64,000 nt of DNA from JBHGXV01 sp041920505 (GTDB taxonomy: Bacteria > Bacillota > Bacilli > Brevibacillales > Brevibacillaceae), in assembly GCA_041920505.1 (NCBI GenBank), contig JBHGXV010000048.1, positions 57,821-121,820 on the forward strand, read 5' to 3'. Under the pieces are notes generated by a model. It was given only the letters and a program-made list of their open reading frames with translations. It searched no databases and was not told the DNA's origin. Shown piece after piece: positions 25,501 to 33,952 of the stretch (the stretch's first letter is position 1; each line of letters begins with the position of its first letter). The translations under genes and the position numbers were made by a program.

Positions 25501-25866
25501 TTGCAACAAAAAAAGGTTCTGGTAGTGGATGACCAATACGGAATTCGCATCTTGCTGTACGAGGTGCTGGAGAAGGAAGGCTACCGCGCGTTCCAGGCTT
25601 CCAACGGCAAGCAGGCGTTGGAAATCGTGGAGAAAGAATCGCCCCATCTGGTGATCCTTGACATGAAAATCCCGGGCATGGACGGCATTGAAATCCTCAA
25701 GCACATCAAAAAAATCGACCAAAACATCAAGGTGATCATGATGACCGCCTACGGTGAACTGGACATGATCAAGGAAGCGACGCAACTTGGCGCACTGACG
25801 CATTTTACCAAGCCCTTCGACATTGACGAACTTCGCCGGGCTGTCAATCAACAATTGGCCTCCTAA
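25501..25866 (+). CDS. spo0F: Sporulation phosphorelay response regulator Spo0F
   Basis: A single-domain receiver that carries phosphate from sporulation kinases to Spo0B. The 121-residue protein has the acidic pair Asp10-Asp11, phosphorylated Asp54 (VILDMKIPGMDG), the switch threonine in MMTAYGE and the lysine in FTKPFD, numbered exactly as in B. subtilis Spo0F. Start TTG 25501, 9 bases after AAGGAGG. There is no output domain, as expected. Located between pyrG and fbaA in the classical order. Confidence 0.95.
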   Translation: MQQKKVLVVDDQYGIRILLYEVLEKEGYRAFQASNGKQALEIVEKESPHLVILDMKIPGMDGIEILKHIKKIDQNIKVIMMTAYGELDMIKEATQLGALTHFTKPFDIDELRRAVNQQLAS

Positions 25867-25868
25867 CC

Positions 25869-25897
25869 TGTTACGAAACGGCTGTATGTGGTATAAT
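25869..25897 (+). promoter_or_regulatory. Probable sigma-A promoter of fbaA-tal
   Basis: A perfect TATAAT (25892-25897) with a weak TGTTAC -35 (25869-25874) at 17-base spacing. Confidence 0.45.
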
Positions 25898-25937
25898 AAG
25901 CCAAGTTAGAGACCATTTGAGGAGGAAACTTACTGCC

Positions 25938-26792
25938 ATGCCACTCGTACCTATGACCGCCTTTTTGGAAGATGTGAAAAAGAACAAGTATGCCGTTGGC
26001 CAATTTAACCTCAACAACCTGGAGTTTACCCAGGCGATTACGGAAGCAGCAATCGAAGAGAAGTCTCCGGTGATTTTTGGTGTGTCCGAAGGCGCTATGC
26101 GCTACATGGGCCTTGATTATACAGTCGCCATGGCCAAGGCAGCCGCAGAGCGGGCAGGCGTGCCGGTCGCGCTCCATCTCGACCACGGCAGCAGCTTTGA
26201 GGTCGTCATGAAGTGTATCCGTGCCGGATTTTCTTCCGTTATGTTTGACGGGTCCCACTATCCGCTGGAAGAAAACATCCGTCTGACCAAGCAGGTCGTG
26301 GAAGCGGCTCATGCGGTGGGCGTGTCCGTAGAAGGTGAGCTTGGCACCATCGGCGGCGTCGAAGACGACCTGTCTGTCGACGAAGCGGATGCCGCTCTGG
26401 CCAAGCCGGAAGAAGCCATCCGCTTCTGGGAAGAAACCAAGGTAGACTATCTGGCGATCGCGGTGGGAACCGCACACGGGCTGTACAAAGGCGAACCGAA
26501 AATCCGCTTCGACATCATCGAAGAAGTGGCCAAGAACATCGGTGCGCCAATCGTGCTGCACGGCGGTTCGGGCGTACCGGACGAGTCGATCAAGAAAGCG
26601 ATCAGCGCGGGTGTGGGCAAAATCAACGTGAACACCGAAAACCAGGTGGCTTGCACGGAGACGATCCGCAAGATCCTCGAAGCCAAGCCGAACGAGATTG
26701 ATCCGCGCAAATACCTGGGTCCGGCTCGCGAGGCGATCAAGGAAGTCGTGAAGGGCAAAATGCGCCTGTTTGGCAGCAGCAATCGCGCGTAA
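25938..26792 (+). CDS. fbaA: Class II fructose-1,6-bisphosphate aldolase
   Basis: Zinc-dependent aldol cleavage of fructose-1,6-bisphosphate in glycolysis. The 284-residue protein has HLDHGSS (catalytic Asp and zinc His, about 80-86), the GTAHG zinc His and LHGGSGVPDESI phosphate loop. Start at ATG 25938 after GGAGGAAA. The tal gene follows after 15 bp in one transcript. Confidence 0.95.
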   Translation: MPLVPMTAFLEDVKKNKYAVGQFNLNNLEFTQAITEAAIEEKSPVIFGVSEGAMRYMGLDYTVAMAKAAAERAGVPVALHLDHGSSFEVVMKCIRAGFSSVMFDGSHYPLEENIRLTKQVVEAAHAVGVSVEGELGTIGGVEDDLSVDEADAALAKPEEAIRFWEETKVDYLAIAVGTAHGLYKGEPKIRFDIIEEVAKNIGAPIVLHGGSGVPDESIKKAISAGVGKINVNTENQVACTETIRKILEAKPNEIDPRKYLGPAREAIKEVVKGKMRLFGSSNRA

Positions 26793-26807
26793 GCCGGGAG
26801 GGTGCCC

Positions 26808-27452
26808 ATGCGATTTTTCATCGATACGGCCAATGTAAATGAAATCCGTGAGATTCATGAATGGGGCGTATTGGCGGGGGTCACCACCAATCCGTCGCTT
26901 GTGGCAAAGGAAGGCCGCGACTTTATCGAAACGCTAAAGGAAATCATCGATATCGTCGACGGTCCGATCAGCGCCGAGGTGATCAGCACCGACGCGAAAG
27001 GCATGATCGAGGAAGGGGAGCGGCTCGCTTCCCTTTCCAAAAACATCGTGATCAAAATTCCGATGACCGCTGAAGGACTCAAGGCGGTCAAGGTCTTCGC
27101 CAAACGCAAGATCAAGACCAACGTAACCCTCATCTTCAGCGTGAATCAGGCGCTGCTCGCGGCGCGGGCGGGGGCGACGTACGTCTCGCCGTTTATTGGG
27201 CGGCTGGACGATGTCGGACACGACGGGCTGCAACTGATTACGGACATTTCCGACATCTTTTCCATTCACGACATCGAGACGGAAATCATCGCCGCAAGCA
27301 TCCGACACCCCGTTCACGTGACGGAAGCGGCGCGGCGCGGGGCGCACATTGCAACCATCCCATATAAAGTGTTCAAACAGCTTTTGCAGCATCCGCTCAC
27401 CGACAGCGGTCTGCAGAAGTTCCTAGCCGATTGGGCAAACATGCAAAAGTAA
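26808..27452 (+). CDS. tal: Transaldolase / fructose-6-phosphate aldolase-type protein
   Basis: A short (214-residue) transaldolase of the TalC/FSA type acting in sugar-phosphate metabolism. FIDTAN and GVTTNPSL open the barrel, and the Schiff-base lysine is in IVIKIPMT (about residue 83). GATYVSPFIGRLDD is conserved. ATG 26808 lies 6 bases after GGGAGG. Whether it acts as a true transaldolase or as an FSA cannot be settled by eye; the syntenic B. subtilis YwjH is annotated as transaldolase. Confidence 0.9.
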   Translation: MRFFIDTANVNEIREIHEWGVLAGVTTNPSLVAKEGRDFIETLKEIIDIVDGPISAEVISTDAKGMIEEGERLASLSKNIVIKIPMTAEGLKAVKVFAKRKIKTNVTLIFSVNQALLAARAGATYVSPFIGRLDDVGHDGLQLITDISDIFSIHDIETEIIAASIRHPVHVTEAARRGAHIATIPYKVFKQLLQHPLTDSGLQKFLADWANMQK

Positions 27453-27463
27453 CCGAGTGACTG

Positions 27464-27497
27464 AGCACCTTTTCCGGCGGAGAAGGTGCTTCTTTTG
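27464..27497 (+). terminator. Terminator after tal
   Basis: AGCACCTT (27464-27471) pairs with AAGGTGCT (27483-27490), then TCTTTT. Confidence 0.85.
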
Positions 27498-27542
27498 AGA
27501 GAACGCGTCTGTCATATGCGAGAAATCCGGGGAGAGCGAGCG

Positions 27543-28817
27543 ATGGAGAAACTGATCATTCGTGGAGGCAAACCGTTAACTGGACGCGTAAGCATCAGCG
27601 GGGCGAAAAACAGTGCCGTCGCGTTGATTCCTGCGGCTCTGCTGGCCGACGGTCCGGTGGTGATCGAGAACCTGCCGAGAATCCAGGACGTGGAGATTTA
27701 CGTCGATCTATTGCGCGAGATGGGAGCCGATGTCTTGTTTGAAGACGACTGGATCGAAATCGACAGCCGTCCGCTTCGTCCCGCCGTGATGCCCAACGGC
27801 CGCGTCAAACGGCTGCGCGCGTCTTACTATTTGTGGGGGGCGCTTCTGGGCAAATTCAAAGAGGCGAGCGTCGGATTGCCCGGCGGCTGCGATCTCGGGC
27901 CGCGCCCGGTTGATTTGCACATCAAAGGATTCGAGGCATTGGGAGCGCGGGTGGAAAATAAAAATGGTGTGATGACACTGAAAGCGGATCGGCTGAAGGG
28001 AGCCCGGATCTACCTTGATCTGGTCAGTGTCGGGGCGACGATCAACATCATGCTGGCGGCGACCAGAGCGGAAGGCGTGACCGTGATCGAAAACGCGGCG
28101 CGCGAACCGGAGATTGTCGATGTGGCGACGCTCTTGAACAACATGGGAGCCAATATCAAGGGTGCGGGAACCGACGTCATTCGCATCGAAGGGACGTCTG
28201 CGCTGCGGGGTTGCCGACATACGATTATCCCCGACCGGATCGAGGCTGGCACGTACATGATCGCGGCGGCGGCGACGCGCGGCGACGTGACCGTGGAAAA
28301 CGTGATTCCCAAGCATCTTGAATCGGTGACGGCCAAGCTGCGCGAGATCGGCGTCACCGTCGAGGTGGGGGATGACACCATCCGCGTTATCGGGAAACAC
28401 GCCTATCGGGCGGCCGACGTCAAAACCAGCCCGTATCCCGGTTTTCCCACCGATTTGCAGCAACCGATCACGGCGTTGCTCACACAGGCCAAAGGGACCA
28501 GCATTGTTACCGACAATATTTACGGTTCGCGGTTTCGCCATGTGGACGAACTGCGCCGGATGGGCGCCGCGATCAAGGTGGAAGGCCGCTCGGCCGTGAT
28601 CGAGGGGGGCCACAAACTGATGGGCGCCAAAGTGGTGGCGTCCGATTTGCGGGCCGGAGCGGCTCTGGTGATTGCCGGTCTGGTGACCCACGGCATCACG
28701 GAAGTAGACGGGCTGGAGCATGTCGACAGGGGATACGAAAATCTGGTGGCCAAGTTGAAACAGCTCGGGGCCGACGTGATCAGAACGGTTCCGAAGCAAA
28801 CCGAACGCCAATTGTAA
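27543..28817 (+). CDS. murA: UDP-N-acetylglucosamine 1-carboxyvinyltransferase
   Basis: First committed step of peptidoglycan synthesis: transfer of enolpyruvate from PEP to UDP-GlcNAc. The 424-residue protein has the catalytic, fosfomycin-sensitive Cys116 (LPGGCDLGPRP), SGAKNSAVA near the N-terminus and the GTYMIAAAATRGDV stretch. Start at ATG 27543 after GGGGAGA. Position between tal and glpX corresponds to the second copy, murAB (murZ), of B. subtilis. glpX follows after 13 bp. Confidence 0.93.
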   Translation: MEKLIIRGGKPLTGRVSISGAKNSAVALIPAALLADGPVVIENLPRIQDVEIYVDLLREMGADVLFEDDWIEIDSRPLRPAVMPNGRVKRLRASYYLWGALLGKFKEASVGLPGGCDLGPRPVDLHIKGFEALGARVENKNGVMTLKADRLKGARIYLDLVSVGATINIMLAATRAEGVTVIENAAREPEIVDVATLLNNMGANIKGAGTDVIRIEGTSALRGCRHTIIPDRIEAGTYMIAAAATRGDVTVENVIPKHLESVTAKLREIGVTVEVGDDTIRVIGKHAYRAADVKTSPYPGFPTDLQQPITALLTQAKGTSIVTDNIYGSRFRHVDELRRMGAAIKVEGRSAVIEGGHKLMGAKVVASDLRAGAALVIAGLVTHGITEVDGLEHVDRGYENLVAKLKQLGADVIRTVPKQTERQL

Positions 28818-28830
28818 GGGGGCAACTCAG

Positions 28831-29790
28831 ATGGAGCGCAGTTTGACGCTAGAATTGGTGCGTGTGACGGAGGCGGCCGCGCTCGCTTCCGCTCGTTGGA
28901 TGGGTCTTGGCAAGAAGGCCGAAGCGGACGATGCCGCGACCACGGCCATGCGCAAGGAGTTTGAGAACGTGCCGATGGACGGCGTGGTGGTGATCGGCGA
29001 GGGAGAGATGGACGAAGCGCCGATGTTGTACATCGGCGAACGGCTGGGGCAGGGGGTGCCGCCCTACGTGGATGTCGCCGTCGACCCGCTGGAAGGCACC
29101 AACATCGTCGCCAAGGGAACCTGGAACGCCATCTCCGTCATTGCAATCGCCGACAAGGGCAACTTGTTGCACGCTCCTGACATGTACATGGAGAAGATCG
29201 CGGTCGGGCCCAAAGCGGTCGGGAAGATTGACATCAACGCCCCGATCATTGATAATCTGAAAGCGGTTGCGCAAGCTGTCGGCAAAGACATGTGCGACCT
29301 GGTGGCGATTGTGCTGGATCGCGACCGTCATCAGAAAATCATTCACGAAATCCGGCAGGCGGGCGCGCGGATCAAACTGATTCCCGACGGGGATGTGGCC
29401 GCAGCGATCAACACCGCTTTTCCGGACACCGGGGTGGATATCCTGTTCGGCACGGGCGGCGCACCGGAAGGCGTATTGGCGGCGGTTGCCCTGAAGTGTC
29501 TGGGCGGAGAAATCCAGGGCAGACTGTTGCCGCAAAACGAGGAAGAAGCAGAGCGATGCAAACGCATGGGCCTGTCCAATCCGCATCAGGTCTTGTACAT
29601 GGACGACATGGTGAAGGGAGACGATGCGATCTTTGCGGCGACCGGCGTGACGGACGGAGAGTTGCTGCGAGGCGTTCGCTTCCAGGGAACGCGCGCCACG
29701 ACCCATTCGGTGGTCATGCGGGCGAAAACCGGCACGGTCCGCTTTATCGAAGGAAACCACCGGCTGGAGCGAAAGCCGTTTGCGCTGTAA
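28831..29790 (+). CDS. glpX: Class II fructose-1,6-bisphosphatase
   Basis: Gluconeogenic phosphatase, divalent-metal dependent. The 319-residue protein has GEGEMDEAPML and DPLEGTN (metal and phosphate site), plus GTGGAPEGVLAA. AAGGGGG precedes ATG 28831. Part of a murA-glpX-rho cluster with short gaps; the pairing of fbaA and glpX in one region covers both directions of the same step. Confidence 0.93.
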   Translation: MERSLTLELVRVTEAAALASARWMGLGKKAEADDAATTAMRKEFENVPMDGVVVIGEGEMDEAPMLYIGERLGQGVPPYVDVAVDPLEGTNIVAKGTWNAISVIAIADKGNLLHAPDMYMEKIAVGPKAVGKIDINAPIIDNLKAVAQAVGKDMCDLVAIVLDRDRHQKIIHEIRQAGARIKLIPDGDVAAAINTAFPDTGVDILFGTGGAPEGVLAAVALKCLGGEIQGRLLPQNEEEAERCKRMGLSNPHQVLYMDDMVKGDDAIFAATGVTDGELLRGVRFQGTRATTHSVVMRAKTGTVRFIEGNHRLERKPFAL

Positions 29791-29844
29791 GCAAAACAGC
29801 AAAACTACTATCAAAGAAGCCTGGAAAGAATGGTGGAATGATAC

Positions 29845-31137
29845 GTGCTTTTATCGGAATTGGAAGAGAAGAAGCTGACCGAGTTGTATAAGTTGGCGAA
29901 GGAATACCAGATTCCCCACTACTCCCAGATGAAAAAGAAAGAGCTGATCTTCGCGATCCTTCGGGCCCGTGCCGAGCGGGACGGCCTGATGTTTATGGAG
30001 GGAGTGCTGGAGATCCTGCCGGAGGGGTACGGATTCTTAAGACCGATCAACTACCTGCCCAGTTCCGAAGACATCTATATCTCCCAGTCGCAGATTCGCC
30101 GGTTTGATCTGCGGATGGGAGATCTGGTCTCCGGAAAGGTGCGCCCTCCCAAAGAGAACGAGCGATACTTCGGCTTGTTGCAGGTGGAAGCCGTCAACGG
30201 CGAAGACCCGGAACTGGCGGCAGAACGACTTCATTTCCCCGCTCTCACACCGCTATATCCTCAGAAGAAACTCATCTTGGAAACATCACCGTCCAAGCTA
30301 TCCACCCGTTTGATGGATTTGTTGACCCCGGTCGGGTTGGGGCAGCGCGGGCTGATCGTGGCGCCTCCCAAAGCCGGAAAAACCATGCTGCTCAAAGAAA
30401 TCGCCAACAGCATCACGGAAAATCATCCGGATATCCATTTGTTTGTCCTGTTGATCGACGAGCGCCCGGAGGAAGTCACCGACATGCAGCGTTCGGTCAA
30501 CGGCGAGGTGATTGCTTCCACCTTTGACGAATTGCCGGAAAACCACATCAAAGTGGCCGAACTGGTGCTGGAGCGCGCGAAGCGGTTGGTCGAGCACAAA
30601 AAACACGTGGTCATCCTGTTGGATTCGATCACCCGATTGGCGCGGGCCTACAACCTGGTGATTCCGCCGAGCGGCCGCACGCTGTCCGGAGGCATTGATC
30701 CTGCGGCGTTTCACCGGCCGAAGCGCTTTTTCGGTTCGGCGCGCAATATCGAGGAAGGCGGCAGCTTGACGATCCTGGCCACTTCCCTGGTGGAGACCGG
30801 CTCACGCATGGATGACGTGATTTACGAGGAGTTCAAGGGAACCGGCAATATGGAATTGCACCTCGACCGCAAACTGGCCGACCGGCGGATTTTCCCGGCG
30901 ATCGACATCCGCCGCTCGGGGACACGCCGGGAAGAGTTGCTCTTGTCCAAGGAAGAGCTGGAGAAGTTGTGGGCGATTCGGAAGAGCATGAACGACAGTC
31001 AGGAATACGTCGAGTCGTTTTTGAAAAAACTGGCGGAGACGAAAACCAACGAGGAATTTCTGCAAAGCATCGAGGTCAAGGACGGCAAAACGGTTGCGCC
31101 AGCCCCCTCCAAGCGGACTGCGGTTGCGAAAAGCTGA
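29845..31137 (+). CDS. rho: Transcription termination factor Rho
   Basis: Hexameric RNA helicase of 430 residues. The N-terminal helical domain (1-45) is followed by a cold-shock-like RNA-binding domain (EILPEGYGFLR, about 55-120), then the RecA-like ATPase with Walker A APPKAGKT (173-180), Walker B VVILLDSITR and the secondary RNA-binding Q/R loops. GTG 29845 follows GGTGGA. The gene ends in its own terminator, whose stem begins with the stop codon. Confidence 0.95.
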   Translation: MLLSELEEKKLTELYKLAKEYQIPHYSQMKKKELIFAILRARAERDGLMFMEGVLEILPEGYGFLRPINYLPSSEDIYISQSQIRRFDLRMGDLVSGKVRPPKENERYFGLLQVEAVNGEDPELAAERLHFPALTPLYPQKKLILETSPSKLSTRLMDLLTPVGLGQRGLIVAPPKAGKTMLLKEIANSITENHPDIHLFVLLIDERPEEVTDMQRSVNGEVIASTFDELPENHIKVAELVLERAKRLVEHKKHVVILLDSITRLARAYNLVIPPSGRTLSGGIDPAAFHRPKRFFGSARNIEEGGSLTILATSLVETGSRMDDVIYEEFKGTGNMELHLDRKLADRRIFPAIDIRRSGTRREELLLSKEELEKLWAIRKSMNDSQEYVESFLKKLAETKTNEEFLQSIEVKDGKTVAPAPSKRTAVAKS

Positions 31138-31165
31138 CGGTGGTGAATCCCCCGTCATTTTTTTT
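31135..31165 (+). terminator. Terminator overlapping the rho stop codon
   Basis: TGACGG (31135-31140, its TGA is the rho stop) pairs with CCGTCA (31152-31157), then eight T. Confidence 0.8.
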
Positions 31166-31211
31166 GCCCCATGCACATAATGATAGGTGAGGAAGAGGGG
31201 GATGAGTGAAC

Positions 31212-32114
31212 ATGATCCAGGATGCAGGTGCGCCACCCGTCTGGGACAGCCAGAACGAAGCGAAGCAAAGCGTCGTCGAGCAAGCGCTGCTTCAGGCGTT
31301 TAATCCCTATTCCGGTCTTGAGGAAAGCGACCATTCGCTGCCGCAGCCGCGTGTCATCTCCTACACGGTGCAACAAGGCGACACCCTGTCGGAAATCGCC
31401 TATCGGTACGGCATCACGCTAAAGCAACTTGTCGACGAAAACAAGATTGCCAACCCCCATCTGGTGGGGATCGGAATGAAACTGGTCATCCGGCGAAACG
31501 AGCTGCCGCACACGGTGCTTCGGGGAGAGACGCTGGAGAGCATCGCCAGCCGCTACCGGGTGAACAAACAGGCGATCATCGAGCGAAATCCGCTGTTGCG
31601 GGTGCTTCCCGACAATCTGTATGTGGGACAGGTTCTCTACATTCCCATGCCGACGTCCCAACCGGCGCTTGCCGGCGGCCTGTCCGTCCGCCGGCAGATG
31701 GCGCAGGCTGCGAGCCGCACCGCCACTCGTTCGCGGCTGATGGACTGGCCGGTCGCGGACGCCACCGTCACCAGCGGGTTTGGCGTGCGCTGGGGCAAGA
31801 TGCACAAGGGAATCGACCTGTGGAACCAGAGTGAAAGCAAAGCGCCGATCCTGGCCGCCAGAGAGGGAGTGGTGGTGGAGGCGGGAGCCAACCATGAGGG
31901 GTACGGGTACATGGTGGTGCTCGACCACGGCGACGGCTTGCGGACGTATTACGCCCATATGCGGCGCATTCTCGTCTACGTCGGGCAGAAAGTCCGGCGC
32001 GGTGACGTGCTCGGGTACATGGGAAACACCGGCGACTCCACCGGCTACCATCTGCACTTCGAGGTGAGACAGGACGGCGTGCCGGTTAATCCACTTCGCT
32101 ACCTGCGCCAGTAG
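31212..32114 (+). CDS. LysM-M23 metallopeptidase
   Basis: A probable peptidoglycan endopeptidase of 300 residues. Two LysM modules (about 49-93 and 96-142; YTVQQGDTLSEIAYRYGI is typical) precede an M23 domain (about 175-300) with the zinc motifs HKGIDLW and HLHFEV. No signal peptide or membrane segment is visible at the N-terminus, which is unusual for a wall-active enzyme. I placed the start at ATG 31212 (10 bases after AGGGGG); GTG 31206 is the alternative, and neither adds a signal. It could be exported unconventionally or released from the mother cell. Downstream of rho, with a terminator between. Confidence 0.85.
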   Translation: MIQDAGAPPVWDSQNEAKQSVVEQALLQAFNPYSGLEESDHSLPQPRVISYTVQQGDTLSEIAYRYGITLKQLVDENKIANPHLVGIGMKLVIRRNELPHTVLRGETLESIASRYRVNKQAIIERNPLLRVLPDNLYVGQVLYIPMPTSQPALAGGLSVRRQMAQAASRTATRSRLMDWPVADATVTSGFGVRWGKMHKGIDLWNQSESKAPILAAREGVVVEAGANHEGYGYMVVLDHGDGLRTYYAHMRRILVYVGQKVRRGDVLGYMGNTGDSTGYHLHFEVRQDGVPVNPLRYLRQ

Positions 32115-32120
32115 CTTACA

Positions 32121-32149
32121 TTTACAACGCCTCTCGGTTGCGATAAAAT
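32121..32149 (+). promoter_or_regulatory. Sigma-A promoter of the radical SAM gene
   Basis: TTTACA (32121-32126), 17 bases, TAAAAT (32144-32149), 36 bases before the start codon. Confidence 0.65.
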
Positions 32150-32184
32150 GGGCTGAAGGTAAAAAAGAGAGGCGATTGCACGTT

Positions 32185-33438
32185 ATGTTTTTGATATATG
32201 CCGACGAGAAAGGCCGGGTGTTTGACCATCCCGGCGTCTATGCGGTTGCCCGCAGCGGCCATATGCTGACCGAGATTCTTGAGGACGAGTTGATCCCGCT
32301 TCCGGAAGGTGCGACACTGGTCAGCCTGCCGGATACGGTGCCGGTCGGGATGGACCCGGACACCGGCGAGATGATGAAGCTGGACGGGTACACCGCGGTC
32401 GGGGCGCTGTTGCCGCAAGGGTACACCCGACTGCTGTTGCCGGGTTACGTCAAGGTCGACAAGACAAAGAAGTTTCCCTTGTTCGGGTACACGGCGGTGG
32501 TCTGGAAAGACGACAGGTTTTGGGTGGCCGCCCGAAAAAGCGACGAGCCGCACCAGTGGAACCCGCTCAACTTTCCGATGGATGAGTTGCGCGGCCTGGT
32601 GGACCAGACGATTGCGTTGTATCCCCGCAACCGCATCTTCCAGCACCTGTCGCATTGTGCCCTTGAGTACGAGTGCCTGACCGCGTCCAACAACTTTTTC
32701 AACCGCTGGGAAGGGGCGTTGCCGGTGTCGTTTGCCTGCAATGCCGGTTGCTACGGTTGCATCTCCGAACAGCCGGAAGACAGCGGTTTTCCGGCGCCGC
32801 AGACGCGGATGAACTTCCGGCCGAGCGAAGACGAACTGGTGGAAGTCATGCTTCACCACCTGAAGACGCCAAAGAGCATTATCAGCTTCGGTCAGGGATG
32901 CGAAGGCGAGCCGTCGACGATGGCCTCGATCATCATTCCGGCGATGCGCCGGGTACGGGCGCAGACCGACATGGGGTACATCAACATCAACACCAACGCC
33001 GGGCTGACCGACCACATCAGAGGAATCGTCGACGCCGGTCTCGATCTGATGCGGATCAGCATCATCAGCGCGATCGAAGAGCACTACAACGCCTACTACC
33101 GGCCGCGCGGATACACCCTGGAGAACGTCGCCCGTTCGGCGGAATACGCCTCGTCCAAAGGAGTCTACACCTCGATCAACTACCTGTGTTTCCCCGGCGT
33201 GTTCGACCGGGAGGAAGAGATCGAGGCGATGATCGCGTTCATTCGCCGCACCGGCATCAAACTGATCCAACTGCGCAACCTCAACATCGACCCGGACAGC
33301 TACCTGGAGATGATCCCCGAGCCGAAGGGCGAAGTGTTCGGGATGAAGCAGGCGATCGAGATTTACCGGCAAGAGTTGCCGGATGTCGTCATCGGTTCGT
33401 TTACGCACGTGCCGCCGAGCCGCGCGACCCGGAACTAG
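32185..33438 (+). CDS. Uncharacterised radical SAM protein
   Basis: A 417-residue protein with a radical SAM core. FACNAGCYGCISEQ gives the CxxxCxxC cluster site (about residues 187-194), FGQGCEGEPS resembles the glycine-rich SAM motif, and NINTNAGLTDHI fits a following barrel strand. It is preceded by about 170 residues that look like a separate beta-rich domain (GYTAVGALLPQGYTRLLLPGY), unlike standard radical SAM families I know. ATG 32185 is preferred; a TTG at 32176 is too near the AGAGAGG site. Substrate unknown. It sits alone between the M23 peptidase and rpmE with its own promoter, in a spot empty in B. subtilis. Confidence 0.85.
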   Translation: MFLIYADEKGRVFDHPGVYAVARSGHMLTEILEDELIPLPEGATLVSLPDTVPVGMDPDTGEMMKLDGYTAVGALLPQGYTRLLLPGYVKVDKTKKFPLFGYTAVVWKDDRFWVAARKSDEPHQWNPLNFPMDELRGLVDQTIALYPRNRIFQHLSHCALEYECLTASNNFFNRWEGALPVSFACNAGCYGCISEQPEDSGFPAPQTRMNFRPSEDELVEVMLHHLKTPKSIISFGQGCEGEPSTMASIIIPAMRRVRAQTDMGYININTNAGLTDHIRGIVDAGLDLMRISIISAIEEHYNAYYRPRGYTLENVARSAEYASSKGVYTSINYLCFPGVFDREEEIEAMIAFIRRTGIKLIQLRNLNIDPDSYLEMIPEPKGEVFGMKQAIEIYRQELPDVVIGSFTHVPPSRATRN

Positions 33439-33466
33439 AAAAATCAGCGAGCCGCTATCTGTGATC

Positions 33467-33495
33467 TTGCAATCCGGCCAAGATCGTGGTAGTAT
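33467..33495 (+). promoter_or_regulatory. Sigma-A promoter of rpmE
   Basis: TTGCAA (33467-33472), 17 bases, TAGTAT (33490-33495). Confidence 0.65.
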
Positions 33496-33560
33496 TTTTT
33501 CATGTGTGTTTCAATAACTCTGTTTCGGTAAACGATTCAGGGCGGAAAGAGGTGCGAAAA

Positions 33561-33761
33561 ATGAAACCAGGAATTCATCCAGAGTACAAAACGGTTAAAG
33601 TAACCTGCGCGTGTGGCAACGAATTCGAGTCCGGTTCCGTGAAATCGGCACTGCGCGTGGAGATCTGCTCCAACTGCCACCCGTTCTTCACCGGTAAACA
33701 AAAATACGTCGACGCCGGTGGCCGTGTAGATCGCTTCAAACGCAAATACAACCTTTCGTAA
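33561..33761 (+). CDS. rpmE: Ribosomal protein L31 (zinc-binding form)
   Basis: A 66-residue large-subunit protein. The cysteines in CACG and CSNCHPF mark the zinc-containing (C+) paralogue; Bacilli replace it with a C- form under zinc shortage. The tail RFKRKYNL is typical. Start ATG 33561 follows GAAAGAGGTG. Monocistronic, with its own promoter and terminator. Confidence 0.96.
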   Translation: MKPGIHPEYKTVKVTCACGNEFESGSVKSALRVEICSNCHPFFTGKQKYVDAGGRVDRFKRKYNLS

Positions 33762-33768
33762 GTACGAG

Positions 33769-33806
33769 AAACCAGGCGGAGTCCTTCTGCTTGGTTTTGT
33801 TGTTTT
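33769..33806 (+). terminator. Terminator after rpmE
   Basis: AAACCA (33769-33774) pairs with TGGTTT (33792-33797), with inner GC pairs, followed by TGTTGTTTT. Confidence 0.7.
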
Positions 33807-33823
33807 CGGGGGCTTTCGGCCGA

Positions 33824-33853
33824 TTGGCTCTTGCCAGGCGGACATGGTATGAT
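33824..33853 (+). promoter_or_regulatory. Probable sigma-A promoter of tdk
   Basis: TTGGCT (33824-33829), 18 bases, TATGAT (33848-33853), about 100 bases before the start codon. Confidence 0.5.
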
Positions 33854-33952
33854 AAAACGGTTCCTGCTTTTACTCCGGCTTGTACGGCCTGGAGGATTCG
33901 CACTCGTCTGTCTGTTATGGAAAATTTTTTCGGGTAATGGGGTTGGCATCGT

